DNA of 64,000 bases from assembly GCF_014779595.1 (NCBI RefSeq), contig NZ_JACXZT010000015.1:17294-81293 (forward strand), read 5' to 3'. Shown one piece after another: positions 35,954-45,350 of this stretch. Numbering within the stretch: position 1 is the first letter of the stretch; every line of letters begins with the position of its first letter. The notes below the pieces were generated by a model. It was not told the DNA's origin and made no database searches. It worked only from the letters and a program-made list of their open reading frames with translations. Both the position numbers and the translations under genes were made by a program. The stretch comes from Halomonas sp. ML-15. GTDB taxonomy: Bacteria > Pseudomonadota > Gammaproteobacteria > Pseudomonadales > Halomonadaceae.

Positions 35954-37540
35954 TTGATCTCTACCGCCAATATCACCATGCAGTTCGGGGCCAAGCCCCT
36001 GTTCGAGAACGTCTCCGTCAAGTTCGGCAAGGGCCATCGCTACGGCCTGATCGGCGCCAACGGCTGCGGCAAGTCGACCTTCATGAAGATCCTCGGCGGC
36101 GATCTCGAGCCGAGCGGTGGGCAGGTGATGGTTGACCCTGACGCGCGGCTCGGCAAGCTGCGCCAGGACCAGTTCGCCTTCGAGGAGCAGCGGGTCATCG
36201 ACACCGTGATCATGGGCAATACCGAGCTATGGTCGGTAGCGGCCGAGCGCGAGCGTATCTATGCGCTGCCAGAGATGAGCGAAGCCGATGGCATGGCGGT
36301 GGCCGATCTGGAAGTGCGCTTCGCCGAACTGGATGGCTATACCGCCGAGTCCCGCGCCGGTGAGCTGCTGATGGGGCTGGGGATACCCCTCGACGAGCAT
36401 TACGGCCCGATGAGTGCGGTGGCGCCGGGCTGGAAGCTGCGTGTGCTGCTCGCCCAGGCGCTGTTCGCCGACCCTGACGTACTGCTGCTCGACGAGCCTA
36501 CCAACCACCTCGATATTGCCACCATCAGCTGGCTGGAAGGGGTGCTGACCGCCCGCGACAGCACCATGATCATCATTTCCCACGATCGCCACTTCCTGAA
36601 CAGCGTCTGTACCCATATGGCCGACCTGGACTATGGCGAGATCACCCTGTTCCCCGGCAACTACGACGACTACATGACCGCCGCCACCGCCGTGCGTGAA
36701 CGCATGCACGCCGATAACGCCAAGAAGAAGGCGCAGATCGCCGAACTGCAGACCTTCGTCAGCCGCTTCTCGGCCAACGCCTCCAAGGCCAAGCAGGCCA
36801 CCTCGCGGGCGCGCCAGATTGACAAGATCAAGCTCACCGACATCAAGCCGTCGAGCCGGGTCAGCCCCTTTATCCGCTTCGAGCAGAGCAAGAAGATCCA
36901 TCGCAACGCGCTCAACGTCGAGGGGCTGAGCAAGGGCTATGACGGCAAGCCGCTGTTCGACGGTATCTCGATGACCGTGGAAGCCGGCGAGCGGATTGCC
37001 ATCATCGGTCCCAACGGCATCGGCAAGACCACGCTGCTCAAGACCCTGAGTGGCGAGCTGGCCCCCGACAGCGGTAGTGCGAAGTGGACCGACAGCGCCG
37101 AACTTGGCATCTTTGCCCAGGAGCACGGTGACGACTTCGCCAACCCGGCGACCCTCTACGAGTGGATGGCGCAGTGGACGGACGCCGGCGAGCAGGTGGT
37201 GCGCGGCGCGCTGGGCCGGATGCTGTTCGGCAGCGACGATATCGGCAAGTCGGTGAAAGTGCTATCCGGGGGCGAGCAGGGGCGCATGCTGTTCGGCAAG
37301 CTGTCGCTGATCAATCCCAATGTGCTGCTGATGGATGAGCCTACCAACCACCTCGATATGGAATCCATCGAGGCCCTCAACCTGGCGCTGGAGCACTACC
37401 CCGGCACGCTGATCTTCGTCAGTCACGACCGTGAGTTCGTCTCCTCGCTGGCAACCCGGGTGCTGGATATGAGCGCCCAGGGCATCGTCGACTTCAGCGG
37501 CAGCTACGAGGACTACCTGCGCAGCCAAGGCGTGGCATAG
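35954..37540 (+). CDS. ybiT: ABC-F ATPase, YbiT type
   Basis: A 528-residue ABC-F protein with two ATPase domains and no membrane segments, acting on ribosomes. Walker A motifs are [10 protein letters not shown] and [10 protein letters not shown]. Signature and Walker B of domain 1 read [31 protein letters not shown], divergent from LSGGQ exactly as in E. coli YbiT; domain 2 has [12 protein letters not shown] and [11 protein letters not shown]. The linker ([20 protein letters not shown]) and C-terminal [14 protein letters not shown] also match YbiT. The start is TTG at 35954 ([12 protein letters not shown]), the only start giving the full conserved N-terminus. Confidence 0.94.
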   Translation: MISTANITMQFGAKPLFENVSVKFGKGHRYGLIGANGCGKSTFMKILGGDLEPSGGQVMVDPDARLGKLRQDQFAFEEQRVIDTVIMGNTELWSVAAERERIYALPEMSEADGMAVADLEVRFAELDGYTAESRAGELLMGLGIPLDEHYGPMSAVAPGWKLRVLLAQALFADPDVLLLDEPTNHLDIATISWLEGVLTARDSTMIIISHDRHFLNSVCTHMADLDYGEITLFPGNYDDYMTAATAVRERMHADNAKKKAQIAELQTFVSRFSANASKAKQATSRARQIDKIKLTDIKPSSRVSPFIRFEQSKKIHRNALNVEGLSKGYDGKPLFDGISMTVEAGERIAIIGPNGIGKTTLLKTLSGELAPDSGSAKWTDSAELGIFAQEHGDDFANPATLYEWMAQWTDAGEQVVRGALGRMLFGSDDIGKSVKVLSGGEQGRMLFGKLSLINPNVLLMDEPTNHLDMESIEALNLALEHYPGTLIFVSHDREFVSSLATRVLDMSAQGIVDFSGSYEDYLRSQGVA

Positions 37541-37735
37541 TGGAGTGGCGCTCTGCCGCCAAGCCGCTAGCAGGCCCCTGGCGTGGCGGCGGCTGTTGCT
37601 GGGCCGCTATTTCAGGCAGCATCGCTCGTGCTGCGCTAGGGCGTTGAATACGGGGTGGAAAATAGGATTTGTCACAACGCGAACAATAGCGTAGAAAGCA
37701 CTCATTGTACGCGTTCGACGAGAGTACCCAGTTCC
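37541..37735. other. Intergenic region before the L,D-transpeptidase gene
   Basis: 195 bp with several GC-rich inverted segments just after ybiT (TGGCGGCGG and neighbours) but no clear T-run. The AT-richer part 37660-37730 should hold the promoter of the transpeptidase gene. I cannot assign hexamers with confidence. Confidence 0.3.
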
Positions 37736-38332
37736 ATGAGCCGACTCTTCAGACTGTTCGCCGTAGTGGCGATGCTGCTGATGCCTACCCTTGGTCTCAA
37801 GGCCAGCCTGATTGACAACATTGCCACCGACTTTGGCCCCCGCGATCCGTTTGAAGTCTGGGTCAAGGTCGACAACAGCGATGCCACCCTCACCGTGTAT
37901 CGCGGCGACTATGCTGTAGAGCGTATTCACGGCATATCGATCGGTCAGCGCGGCGCCTCGCGAATGCGCGTAAGGGGCGACAAGCAGACTCCGCAAGGTG
38001 AATTTCGTATCAACGGCATCAATCCGGAGAGTCGCTTCCATCTGTTCTTCAGTGTCGATTACCCGACGCCCTGGAACGCCCTGGAAGCGCTCAATGCCGG
38101 TGTAATGAGCCGAGTGGAGTACGAGGAGTACCACTATTTCCTGCGTCGCCATGGGCGTCCACCCCAGGATACCGTGCTCGGCGGCAACATCGGTTTGCAC
38201 GGTATCGGCGAAGGTGACCCCGAAATTCACGGCCGCTTCGACTGGACGCTGGGCTGTGTGGCAGTCACCAATCAGGAGATCGAACGTCTCGCTGAGCTGA
38301 TCGGCATTGGCACACGGGTCGTGATCCGCTAG
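37736..38332 (+). CDS. Exported L,D-transpeptidase (YkuD domain)
   Basis: A 198-residue protein with an N-terminal signal/anchor (LFRLFAVVAMLLMPTLGLKAS) and a single YkuD domain. VDNSDATLTVYRGDYAVERI forms the opening strands, and NIGLHGIGEGDPEIHGRFDW followed by TLGCVAVTNQEIE gives the catalytic His...Cys motif. YkuD enzymes form 3-3 cross-links in peptidoglycan or attach Lpp to it. ATG at 37736 precedes the hydrophobic segment. The next gene encodes an Lpp-like lipoprotein ending in lysine, so attachment of that protein is a plausible role, though an Lpp-attaching ErfK homologue also lies nearby at 39043. Confidence 0.9.
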   Translation: MSRLFRLFAVVAMLLMPTLGLKASLIDNIATDFGPRDPFEVWVKVDNSDATLTVYRGDYAVERIHGISIGQRGASRMRVRGDKQTPQGEFRINGINPESRFHLFFSVDYPTPWNALEALNAGVMSRVEYEEYHYFLRRHGRPPQDTVLGGNIGLHGIGEGDPEIHGRFDWTLGCVAVTNQEIERLAELIGIGTRVVIR

Positions 38333-38360
38333 GCTCAAGGGTACGTTAGGATGTTGCGTG

Positions 38361-38385
38361 TAGACAGGAGGGGCCTGTCTATAAT
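38361..38385 (+). promoter_or_regulatory. Inverted repeat overlapping a -10-like TATAAT
   Basis: TAGACAGG / CCTGTCTA (8 bp, spacer AGGGG, 38361-38381) overlaps TATAAT at 38380-38385. It could be a regulated second promoter for the lipoprotein gene. No good -35 is present at 17 bp. Confidence 0.35.
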
Positions 38386-38395
38386 AAAACAGTGT

Positions 38396-38423
38396 TTGAC
38401 ATCACGCTTTGGCCGTCTATGAT
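38396..38423 (+). promoter_or_regulatory. Sigma-70 promoter of the lpp-like gene
   Basis: TTGACA (38396-38401) and TATGAT (38418-38423) with a 16-bp spacer, a near-consensus promoter about 95 bp ahead of the lipoprotein ATG. That fits a very abundant product and leaves an untranslated leader of roughly 90 nt. Confidence 0.75.
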
Positions 38424-38519
38424 TGCCATCGTGACGTGCAGAAGAACCTGCGACAGCAGGACGCCTGTTGACCAGGCACAACCCAAGCTGAACCAAGGAA
38501 GTCTCTCAAGGAGAACACC

Positions 38520-38783
38520 ATGACCATTAAGAACACTCTGAAGCTTACCGCCGCTGCCGCATCTCTGGCCATTCTGGCGGGCTGTGCCTCTACCGGCGCC
38601 CTGGACGAAGTGCGCATGACCGCTGAATCCGCTCAGGCCGACGCTTCTGAAGCACTGAACGTTGCCAACCAGGCGCAGAACACTGCCAACCAAGCGCAGC
38701 GTGATGCCCAGGCCGCCCTGCAGATGTCTCGCGAAAACCGCGAAGAAATGAACCGCATGTTCGAGCGCTCCATGCAGAAGTAA
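38520..38783 (+). CDS. Lpp/OprI-type major outer-membrane lipoprotein
   Basis: An 87-residue lipoprotein. The signal peptide ends in the lipobox LAGC (cysteine 22), followed by STGALDEVRMTAESAQADAS and a continuous Ala/Gln/Asn-rich heptad helix to the end, as in OprI/Lpp trimers (alanine-zipper type). The last residues are RSMQK; a C-terminal lysine is the residue joined to diaminopimelate in E. coli Lpp. AAGGAG lies 6 bases ahead of ATG, and a strong promoter and strong terminator flank it. The adjacent L,D-transpeptidase fits peptidoglycan linkage, which remains an inference. Confidence 0.9.
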   Translation: MTIKNTLKLTAAAASLAILAGCASTGALDEVRMTAESAQADASEALNVANQAQNTANQAQRDAQAALQMSRENREEMNRMFERSMQK

Positions 38784-38828
38784 TTCTGTCATGAGTGCCG
38801 AAAGCTAACGCTTTCAGCATCGGTTTAC

Positions 38829-38866
38829 CCGAAGCCGGCTCCCTAAAGGAGCCGGCTTCGGCGTTT
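38829..38866 (+). terminator. Rho-independent terminator of the lpp-like gene
   Basis: A perfect 14-bp stem CCGAAGCCGGCTCC / GGAGCCGGCTTCGG with loop CTAAA, followed by CGTTTGT. Confidence 0.88.
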
Positions 38867-39014
38867 GTAGGGGGAAACTAAAGAGAGGGGGTAAGCGAAG
38901 AATTGTGGTGGTTCAGGTCGTCTTTTGTCGACAAGTCACCCTGGGCCCGTCGGGTAATATGGCTTGGCAAACGACTAGCATCCCATCGCCAATCGTTTGC
39001 ACCCTGCAAATTTC

Positions 39015-39041
39015 GCCCGGGCCTACGGCCCGGGCTTTTTT
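39015..39041. terminator. Strong GC hairpin with T6 tract between lpp-like gene and erfK
   Basis: GCCCGGGCC / GGCCCGGGC with loop TAC, followed on the plus strand by six T. No plus-strand gene ends here, since the lipoprotein gene has its own terminator upstream. On the minus strand it lies directly after the erfK stop but is followed only by GAAATTT. It may serve erfK, or end a short plus-strand transcript from 38870-39040, where GCAAACGA / TCGTTTGC could also pair. Confidence 0.65.
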
Positions 39042-39042
39042 G

Positions 39043-40146
39043 TCAGCCCATGGCCAGTTCGATCTGCTGGTAGAGACCATTGTCAGGCTCGCCCAGATGG
39101 CGGTAGAGGCCTTCCGGAGTGGGCTGCGGCTCTTCGGCGGTCTCGATGGGCTCCTCGCGGGCCTCGCGCAGCACTGCGACCGGCTGGCCCTTGGGCACCT
39201 CGACTTCGGCGCGCACCCGGGCATAGTCCACCGGCGGCTGCTCATCGCCGAAGGCGTTGGCGAGCATCTCGAGGGCATTGAGCACCGGTTCGAAAGAGCC
39301 CTCCTGCTCATCCAGCAGCGGGAAGGACTGCACCAGAAGCGCGCCGTCGGCGTCCCAGCCGGCCTTGAACGGCTCGTTGACCAGATGCACGGCGGTACCC
39401 ACCGGCACCCGCGAATAGAGCGATTCGATATCCCGCGGCAGCATGCGAATGCAGCCGCGGCTGGCGCGCATGCCAACGCCGTCGGGCTGATTGGTGCCGT
39501 GGATCAGGTAGCTCGGCAGCGCCAGCAGGATCGCATGGCGTCCCAGCGGGTTGTCGGGGCCCGGTGGCACCACGGCGGGGGGCGGCTCGCCGCGGGCGGC
39601 GGCTTCTGCACGCATCGAGCGCGGCGGCGCCCAGTGCGGATCCTTGATGTTCATGGTAGTGCGGGTCGAGGCGACCGGCGTGGCAAAGCCATCGCGGCCC
39701 ACGCTGATCGGATAGGTCTCGACCATCGGCGTCTCGCCGCTGGCCGCCGGCGGGTAATAGTAGAGCCGCATCTCCGGCAGGTTGACGACGATGCCGTCGC
39801 GCGGGCCGGGTGGCAGGATGTGCTGGGTGGGCAGCACCACCTCGGCGCCTGCGCCGGGGTACCACAGGCTAAGCTCGGGGTTGGCGCGACGCATCTCCTC
39901 GATACCGAGGCCGAAGCGGTGGCCGATATCGATCAGGGTGTCTTCCTTGGCGGCGGTCACGGTCTGAATGCTGCCGATCACATCACCCTGCTCGGGAATC
40001 GGGTAGTGTCCCACCGGGCGTTCGCCGTTCGGGGTTTCTGCCAGGGCCAGCGGCGTGATCGCCAGCAGGGCGCTGGCCAGGGCGGCGCGAAGCGGCCCGG
40101 CCAGGCGCTGGGGAAGGTGCATGTTCATGGGCTTGGTCTCGTTCAC
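39043..40146 (-). CDS. erfK: L,D-transpeptidase, ErfK/YbiS/YcfS type
   Basis: A 367-residue periplasmic enzyme with a signal peptide (ALASALLAITPLALA), a LysM-like segment (DTLIDIGHRFGLGIEEMRRANPE) and a YkuD domain beginning ILPPGPRDGIVVNLPEMRLY. The catalytic motif is YLIHGTNQPDG followed by ASRGCIRM. These features match E. coli ErfK/YbiS/YcfS/YnhG, which attach Lpp to peptidoglycan, and an Lpp-like gene lies close by. The C-terminal ~80 residues (SFEPVLNALEMLANAFG onward) are specific. The start is uncertain: GTG at 40146 has AAGG upstream, while ATG at 40128 or 40122 would trim 6-8 residues. Confidence 0.92.
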   Translation of the reverse strand: MNETKPMNMHLPQRLAGPLRAALASALLAITPLALAETPNGERPVGHYPIPEQGDVIGSIQTVTAAKEDTLIDIGHRFGLGIEEMRRANPELSLWYPGAGAEVVLPTQHILPPGPRDGIVVNLPEMRLYYYPPAASGETPMVETYPISVGRDGFATPVASTRTTMNIKDPHWAPPRSMRAEAAARGEPPPAVVPPGPDNPLGRHAILLALPSYLIHGTNQPDGVGMRASRGCIRMLPRDIESLYSRVPVGTAVHLVNEPFKAGWDADGALLVQSFPLLDEQEGSFEPVLNALEMLANAFGDEQPPVDYARVRAEVEVPKGQPVAVLREAREEPIETAEEPQPTPEGLYRHLGEPDNGLYQQIELAMG

Positions 40147-40190
40147 CGAGTCATACCTTTATCAGCAGGCGCTTGCTCGGTGTCAGCCGT

Positions 40191-43100
40191 TCAAGCCGCC
40201 TCGGTCTTGCGGTTCAATCGCTCCAGCAGTCCTTCGACCACCGCGAAGCGCGTTTCTTCGGTTTCCATCTCCAGCTCGAAGCGCAGTGTGTCTGCGCCAT
40301 CCAGCCGGTAGTGAACCGGATCTTTCTGTATCAGCGTGACCAGCGTCATCGGATCGACGGCGGTGCCGGTGGCGAAGATCGCCCGGCCGCGCTGCGGACC
40401 CGCCTCTAGGCGTGAGATGCCCAGCCGTTCGGCGCGCTGACGCAGCCGAGTCTGGCGCATCAGAGTCTTGAGCGGGGCCGGCAGCAGGCCGAAACGGTCC
40501 ACCAGTTCGACCTGCAGTTCCTTCAGCGCGGCCTCGTCCTCGGCGCTGGCAATGCGTTTATACATGATCAGGCGCTGCTGCACATCAGGCATGTAGTCGT
40601 CGGGGATCAGCGCCGGCAGGTTGAGGCTGATCTCCACGCCCTGATCCAGCGGCGCCTCGATGTTCGGCGTCTTGCCTGCCTTGATCGCCTTCACCGCACG
40701 ATCGAGCATCTGCATATATAGACTATAGCCGATGGTTTCCATCTGGCCGCTCTGCTCATCGCCGAGCAGCTCGCCGGCGCCGCGAATCTCCATGTCATGG
40801 CTGGCCAGGGTAAAGCCGGCGCCGAGGTCCTCGGCCTGGCTGATCGCCTCGAGCCGCTTGGCGGCATCCTTGGTGATCGCCTTGGGGTGAGGGGTCAGCA
40901 GATAGGCGTAGGCCTGATGGTGGCTGCGGCCCACCCGGCCGCGCAGCTGGTGCAGCTGGGCCAGGCCGAACTTGTCGGCGCGCTCGATGATGATGGTGTT
41001 GGCGCTGGGCACGTCGATGCCGGTCTCGATGATGGTCGAGCACACCAGCACGTTGAAGCGCTTGTGATAGAAGTCGGACATGATGCGCTCCAGCGAGCGC
41101 TCCGGCAGCTGGCCGTGGGCCACCGCGACTCGCGCCTCGGGTACCAGCTCACGCAGCTTTTCGGCGCTGGTCTCGATGGTCTTGACCTCGTTGTGCAGCA
41201 CATAGACCTGACCGCCGCGCAGGATCTCGCGCAGGATCGCCTCCTTGATGACCGCCTCGTTGCGCTGCTGAATGAACGTCTTGACCGACAGCCGGCGTGC
41301 CGGCGGGGTGGCGATGATCGACAGGTCGCGGATGCCGCTCATGGCCATATTCAGGGTGCGCGGAATCGGTGTGGCGGTCAGGGTCAGGATGTCGACCTCG
41401 GCGCGCAGGCTCTTGAGGCGCTCCTTCTGGGCGACCCCGAAGCGATGCTCCTCGTCGATGATCAGCAGGCCCATATTGGGGAAGCGCATGCTCTTGGAGA
41501 GCAGCTTGTGGGTGCCAATGACGATATCGGCGCGCCCCTCCTCGATGCGCTTGAGGCTCTCGGCCTGGCCCTTGCCGCCGGTGAAGCGCGAGATCAACTC
41601 GACCTGCACGGCGGTGTCGGCGAAGCGGTCGCGGAAGTTATCGTAGTGCTGCTGGGCGAGCAGGGTGGTGGGCACCAGCACGATCACCTGGCGGCCGGAG
41701 TGCACGGCCAGGAAGGCGGCGCGCATCGCCACCTCGGTCTTGCCGAAGCCCACGTCGCCACACACCACCCGATCCATGGGCTGGGAGCGTGTCATGTCGC
41801 CGATTACTGCGCCGATGGCAGCGTGCTGATCGGGGGTCTCCTCGAACGGGAAGCTGCCGGCGAAGCGCGCATACTCCTCCACCGGGAAATCGCAGGCGAA
41901 GCCGACCCGCGCCTCGCGTCGGGCATAGACGTCGAGCAGTTCGGCGGCGGTGTCGCGGATCTTCTCCGCGGCCTTGCGCTTGGCCTTGTCCCAGGTTTCA
42001 GAGCCCAGCTTGTGCAGCGGCGCCAGCTCATCGCTGGCGCCGGCGTAGCGTGAAATCAGATGCAGGCTGTCCACCGGTACGTAGAGCTTGGCGCCGTCGG
42101 CGTACTCCAGGGCCAGAAACTCCGCCGCCTGGCCGCCGGCCTCGAGGCGTTCGAGGCCCAGGTAGCGACCCACGCCGTGAGCCTGGTGGACCACCGGTGA
42201 GCCCTCATGCAGCTCGGCCAGGTGGCGCACCGCCAGCTCATTGTCGTCGGTGGCCTTGGCGCGGCGTCGACTCTGGCGCACCACCTCGCCGAACAGCTCC
42301 GACTCGGTGATCACCGCCAGGCGGATCTCGGCGTCGCTGTCACCCAGTGCCAGGCCGGCGTCGAGGCCGCCCTCGGTGACCGCCATGCGCTGATCGCCGC
42401 TGGCAAAGGTCTGCCAGTCGTCGACGTGGGGCAGGCTGAGATGCAGCGGCGCGAGCTGCTCCTCGATGGCCTCGCGGCGGCCGCGGGACTCGGCGACGAA
42501 CAGCACCCGGGCGCTGCTGTGCTCTTCCAGAAAGCGTTCGAGCGCCGCCAGCGGCTGCTGGGCGCGGGCGTTGATCGCCACCGTGGGCGGCGGCTGGGTG
42601 GCCGAGAGATGGGCGTGGGGGTGCTCGACATCGTCGGTCATCGCCACCCGCGGGTGGCGCTTGATGGCGCCGAACACCTCGGCCACCGGCACGAAGGCGC
42701 GGTGCGGCGGCAGCAGCGGCCGGGTCGGGTCGACGCCGAGGTTCTCGTAGCGGCTCTCGATGGCTGCCCAGTGATGCTCGGCGGCCTCGAAGACCCCGGG
42801 CAGGGTGGCGACACGGGTGCCCGCGGCGAGGTGCTCGAACAGCGTCGCGGTCTCCTCGAAGAACAGCGGCAGGTACTGCTCGAGACCCGGCGAGGGGATA
42901 CCCTTGAGCGCATCGACGTAGAGCGGGCACTGGCGCGGATCGACATCGAACAGCGTCTCGAAGCCGTCGCGGAAGCAGGCGATGGCGCTGCGCGACAGCG
43001 AATACTCATGGGCCGGCAGCAGCTCGATGCGCTCGACCTTGTCCTGGCTGCGCTGGGTATCGGGATCGAAGTGGCGCAGGGTATCGACCTCGTCATCGAA

Positions 43101-43652
43101 CAGGTCGATGCGCAGCGGCAGCGTAGAGCCCATCGGGAAGAGGTCGATCAGTGCGCCGCGCAGGGCATACTCGCCGGGCTCATAGACGGTCTCCACGGCG
43201 CGGTAGCCGGCCCGCGACAGGCTCTCGCGGAAACCTTCGCGATCCAGCTGCTGGCCCACCTCCAGGGTCATCACCCGCCCGGCAATGTACTCCACCGGCG
43301 CCAGCCGCTGCATCAGGGTATTGACCGGCACCAGCACGATGCCGTGACTGGCCTGCTGCAGCTGGCGCAGCGTGCGCAGCCGCGCCGAGACGATGTCCTG
43401 GTGCGGCGAGAAGCTGTCGTAGGGCAGCGTCTCCCAGTCGGGGAAGGGCATCACCGGAACATCGGCGAAGAACGCCAGGTCGTTCTCCAGGCGCTGGGCC
43501 TCGGCGGTGTCGGCGGTGATCACCAGCAGCGGCGTGTCGGCGGCCAGGCGCGCCAGCGCCAAGGCCGGGGCACTACCGTGGGGGCGCTGCCAGTAGAGCG
43601 TCTCGCGGGTGCCGGAAGGGCGGGGTGGGTCGAGCGGAGAAAAGTGCAGCAT
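40191..43652 (-). CDS. mfd: Transcription-repair coupling factor
   Basis: Mfd removes RNA polymerase stalled at lesions and recruits UvrA. The 1153-residue length equals the E. coli protein (1148). Visible modules are the UvrB-like N-terminal region (VMPFPDWETLPYDSFSPHQD), the RNA polymerase interaction domain (HQAHGVGRYLGLERLEAGG), the helicase motifs MDRVVCGDVGFGKTEVAMRA (Walker A) and LLIIDEEHRFGV, and the translocation region PIPRTLNMAMSGIRDLS. Motif VI is QLRGRVGRS. It is divergent from gap, as in Pseudomonas. Confidence 0.97.
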   Translation of the reverse strand: MLHFSPLDPPRPSGTRETLYWQRPHGSAPALALARLAADTPLLVITADTAEAQRLENDLAFFADVPVMPFPDWETLPYDSFSPHQDIVSARLRTLRQLQQASHGIVLVPVNTLMQRLAPVEYIAGRVMTLEVGQQLDREGFRESLSRAGYRAVETVYEPGEYALRGALIDLFPMGSTLPLRIDLFDDEVDTLRHFDPDTQRSQDKVERIELLPAHEYSLSRSAIACFRDGFETLFDVDPRQCPLYVDALKGIPSPGLEQYLPLFFEETATLFEHLAAGTRVATLPGVFEAAEHHWAAIESRYENLGVDPTRPLLPPHRAFVPVAEVFGAIKRHPRVAMTDDVEHPHAHLSATQPPPTVAINARAQQPLAALERFLEEHSSARVLFVAESRGRREAIEEQLAPLHLSLPHVDDWQTFASGDQRMAVTEGGLDAGLALGDSDAEIRLAVITESELFGEVVRQSRRRAKATDDNELAVRHLAELHEGSPVVHQAHGVGRYLGLERLEAGGQAAEFLALEYADGAKLYVPVDSLHLISRYAGASDELAPLHKLGSETWDKAKRKAAEKIRDTAAELLDVYARREARVGFACDFPVEEYARFAGSFPFEETPDQHAAIGAVIGDMTRSQPMDRVVCGDVGFGKTEVAMRAAFLAVHSGRQVIVLVPTTLLAQQHYDNFRDRFADTAVQVELISRFTGGKGQAESLKRIEEGRADIVIGTHKLLSKSMRFPNMGLLIIDEEHRFGVAQKERLKSLRAEVDILTLTATPIPRTLNMAMSGIRDLSIIATPPARRLSVKTFIQQRNEAVIKEAILREILRGGQVYVLHNEVKTIETSAEKLRELVPEARVAVAHGQLPERSLERIMSDFYHKRFNVLVCSTIIETGIDVPSANTIIIERADKFGLAQLHQLRGRVGRSHHQAYAYLLTPHPKAITKDAAKRLEAISQAEDLGAGFTLASHDMEIRGAGELLGDEQSGQMETIGYSLYMQMLDRAVKAIKAGKTPNIEAPLDQGVEISLNLPALIPDDYMPDVQQRLIMYKRIASAEDEAALKELQVELVDRFGLLPAPLKTLMRQTRLRQRAERLGISRLEAGPQRGRAIFATGTAVDPMTLVTLIQKDPVHYRLDGADTLRFELEMETEETRFAVVEGLLERLNRKTEAA

Positions 43653-43731
43653 GGTATCGAAATCGCGAACCTTGAGAGCGAGTCCGCGATGATAGCAGCC
43701 TTATATGAATCTTGTAGTCAACCCCGCGATT

Positions 43732-43748
43732 CTGTAATTGCCTTACAG
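43732..43748. promoter_or_regulatory. Palindrome upstream of gap, HexR-like
   Basis: CTGTAA / TTACAG with spacer TTGCC is a perfect 6-bp inverted repeat, 90 bp ahead of the gap start, in the mfd-gap divergent region. TGTAA-N5-TTACA fits the general form of HexR sites known ahead of gap in other gammaproteobacteria, and complements the site near pyk at 23990. Confidence 0.5.
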
Positions 43749-43837
43749 CGGGTGCGACTATCCAGCAATTGCCGCCGTGCTGCGCTGCCGCGATAATGGC
43801 GCCACATTTGATACCCGATGACGAAGTGAGGCCCTAC

Positions 43838-45301
43838 GTGAGTCAGGAAACGCTCGAGACCGTCTTTGAGGAGTGGCAGGAAAGCGAAGCCACCGCCGAA
43901 GAAATGATTCCGCTGCTGGGCAAGCTCTACCGCCAGTACAACATCGTCACCTCGCTGTTCGGTCGCTCGCTGATCAATCAGTCGGTGATTCGCATCCTCA
44001 AGGACCACCGCTTCGTCAAGAAGGTCGAGGGCACCGAGCTCGACGTGCGTGATACCTTCCCGCTGGTCAAGGCGATGACCGAGCTCGACCTGGGGCCGGC
44101 GCACATCGACGTCGGCAAGCTGGCGGTGGCCTACAAGACCCGCGGCAATGGCGACGTGCACGCCTTCCTCAAGCGTGAGCTGGCCGAAATCATCGGCGGC
44201 CACCAGGCCAACGGCAATCACAATGAGCCCAAGGACGTGGTGCTGTATGGCTTCGGCCGTATCGGCCGGATCCTCGCCCGTATCCTGATCGAGAAGGCTG
44301 GCGGCGGCAATCTGCTGCGCCTGCGCGCCGTGGTGGTGCGGGGCCGCGGCGATATCGCCAAGGATCTCGAAAAGCGCGCCAGCCTGCTGCGCCGCGACTC
44401 GGTGCACGGCCCCTTCGCCGGCAGTATCAGCATCGATGCCGAGGCGCGCACCATTACCGCCAACGGCAACGTCATTCAGGTGATCTACGCCAACTCCCCC
44501 GACGAGATCGACTACACCGCCTACGGTATCGACAACGCCCTGATCGTCGATAACACCGGCATGTGGCGCGACGAGGAGGGCCTCTCCCAGCACCTGGCGT
44601 GCAAGGGCGCGGCCAAGGCGCTGCTCACCGCGCCGGGCAAGGGCGACGTCAAGAATATCGTCTATGGCATCAATCACACCGACATCTCCGGCGACGACCG
44701 CATCGTCTCGGCGGCGTCGTGCACCACCAACGCCATCGTGCCGGTACTCAAGGCGGTCAACGACCAGTACGGCATCGAGCACGGCCACGTCGAGACGGTG
44801 CACTCCTACACCAACGACCAGAACCTGATCGACAACTACCACAAGGGCGATCGCCGCGGCCGCAGCGCACCGCTCAACATGGTGCTGACCGAAACCGGTG
44901 CCGCCAAGGCCGTGGCCAAGGCGCTGCCGGAGCTGAGTGGCAAGTTGACCGGTAACGCCATCCGCGTGCCGACCCCCAACGTGTCGATGGCGATTCTCAA
45001 CCTGACCCTGCATCAGGGGACCGACGCCGAGGCGATCAACGACTACCTGCGGCGCATGGCGGTACACTCGCCGATGCAGAAGCAGATCGACTATGTCGAC
45101 TCGCCGGAAGTGGTCTCCTCGGACTTCGTTGGCAATCGCCACGCCGGTATCGTCGATGCCAAGGCGACCATCGCCAACGGCAGGAACGCCGTGCTCTATG
45201 TGTGGTACGACAACGAGTTCGGCTACAGCTGCCAGGTGGTGCGCATCCTGCAGCACATGTCCAACGTCAGCTTCCTGGTTTTCCCCAAGGATCGCGACTG
45301 A
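43838..45301 (+). CDS. gap: Glyceraldehyde-3-phosphate dehydrogenase, long form
   Basis: A 487-residue GAPDH. Residues ~130-470 form the classical enzyme: NAD-binding VVLYGFGRIGRILARIL, catalytic cysteine in VSAASCTTNAIVPVLKAV, HSYTNDQNLIDN, and WYDNEFGYSCQVVRI at the end. About 125 extra N-terminal residues (EEMIPLLGKLYRQYNIVTSLFGRSLINQSVIRILKDH) form an additional helical domain, as in the long GAPDH next to mfd and nqr in Pseudomonas. GTG at 43838 has GTGAGG upstream and opens this domain. It probably serves lower glycolysis or gluconeogenesis; coenzyme preference is not readable. Confidence 0.93.
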   Translation: MSQETLETVFEEWQESEATAEEMIPLLGKLYRQYNIVTSLFGRSLINQSVIRILKDHRFVKKVEGTELDVRDTFPLVKAMTELDLGPAHIDVGKLAVAYKTRGNGDVHAFLKRELAEIIGGHQANGNHNEPKDVVLYGFGRIGRILARILIEKAGGGNLLRLRAVVVRGRGDIAKDLEKRASLLRRDSVHGPFAGSISIDAEARTITANGNVIQVIYANSPDEIDYTAYGIDNALIVDNTGMWRDEEGLSQHLACKGAAKALLTAPGKGDVKNIVYGINHTDISGDDRIVSAASCTTNAIVPVLKAVNDQYGIEHGHVETVHSYTNDQNLIDNYHKGDRRGRSAPLNMVLTETGAAKAVAKALPELSGKLTGNAIRVPTPNVSMAILNLTLHQGTDAEAINDYLRRMAVHSPMQKQIDYVDSPEVVSSDFVGNRHAGIVDAKATIANGRNAVLYVWYDNEFGYSCQVVRILQHMSNVSFLVFPKDRD

Positions 45302-45350
45302 ACGTCAACGCTGGGCGGAGTGCCGCTCAGCGCCGTTTTGACCCTGATAG

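Noticed and set aside
38870..39041. Plus-strand small RNA ending at the T6 hairpin
   Set aside because: A -10-like TAATAT is present but lacks a matching -35. The hairpin can equally serve erfK on the other strand, so I list only the hairpin.
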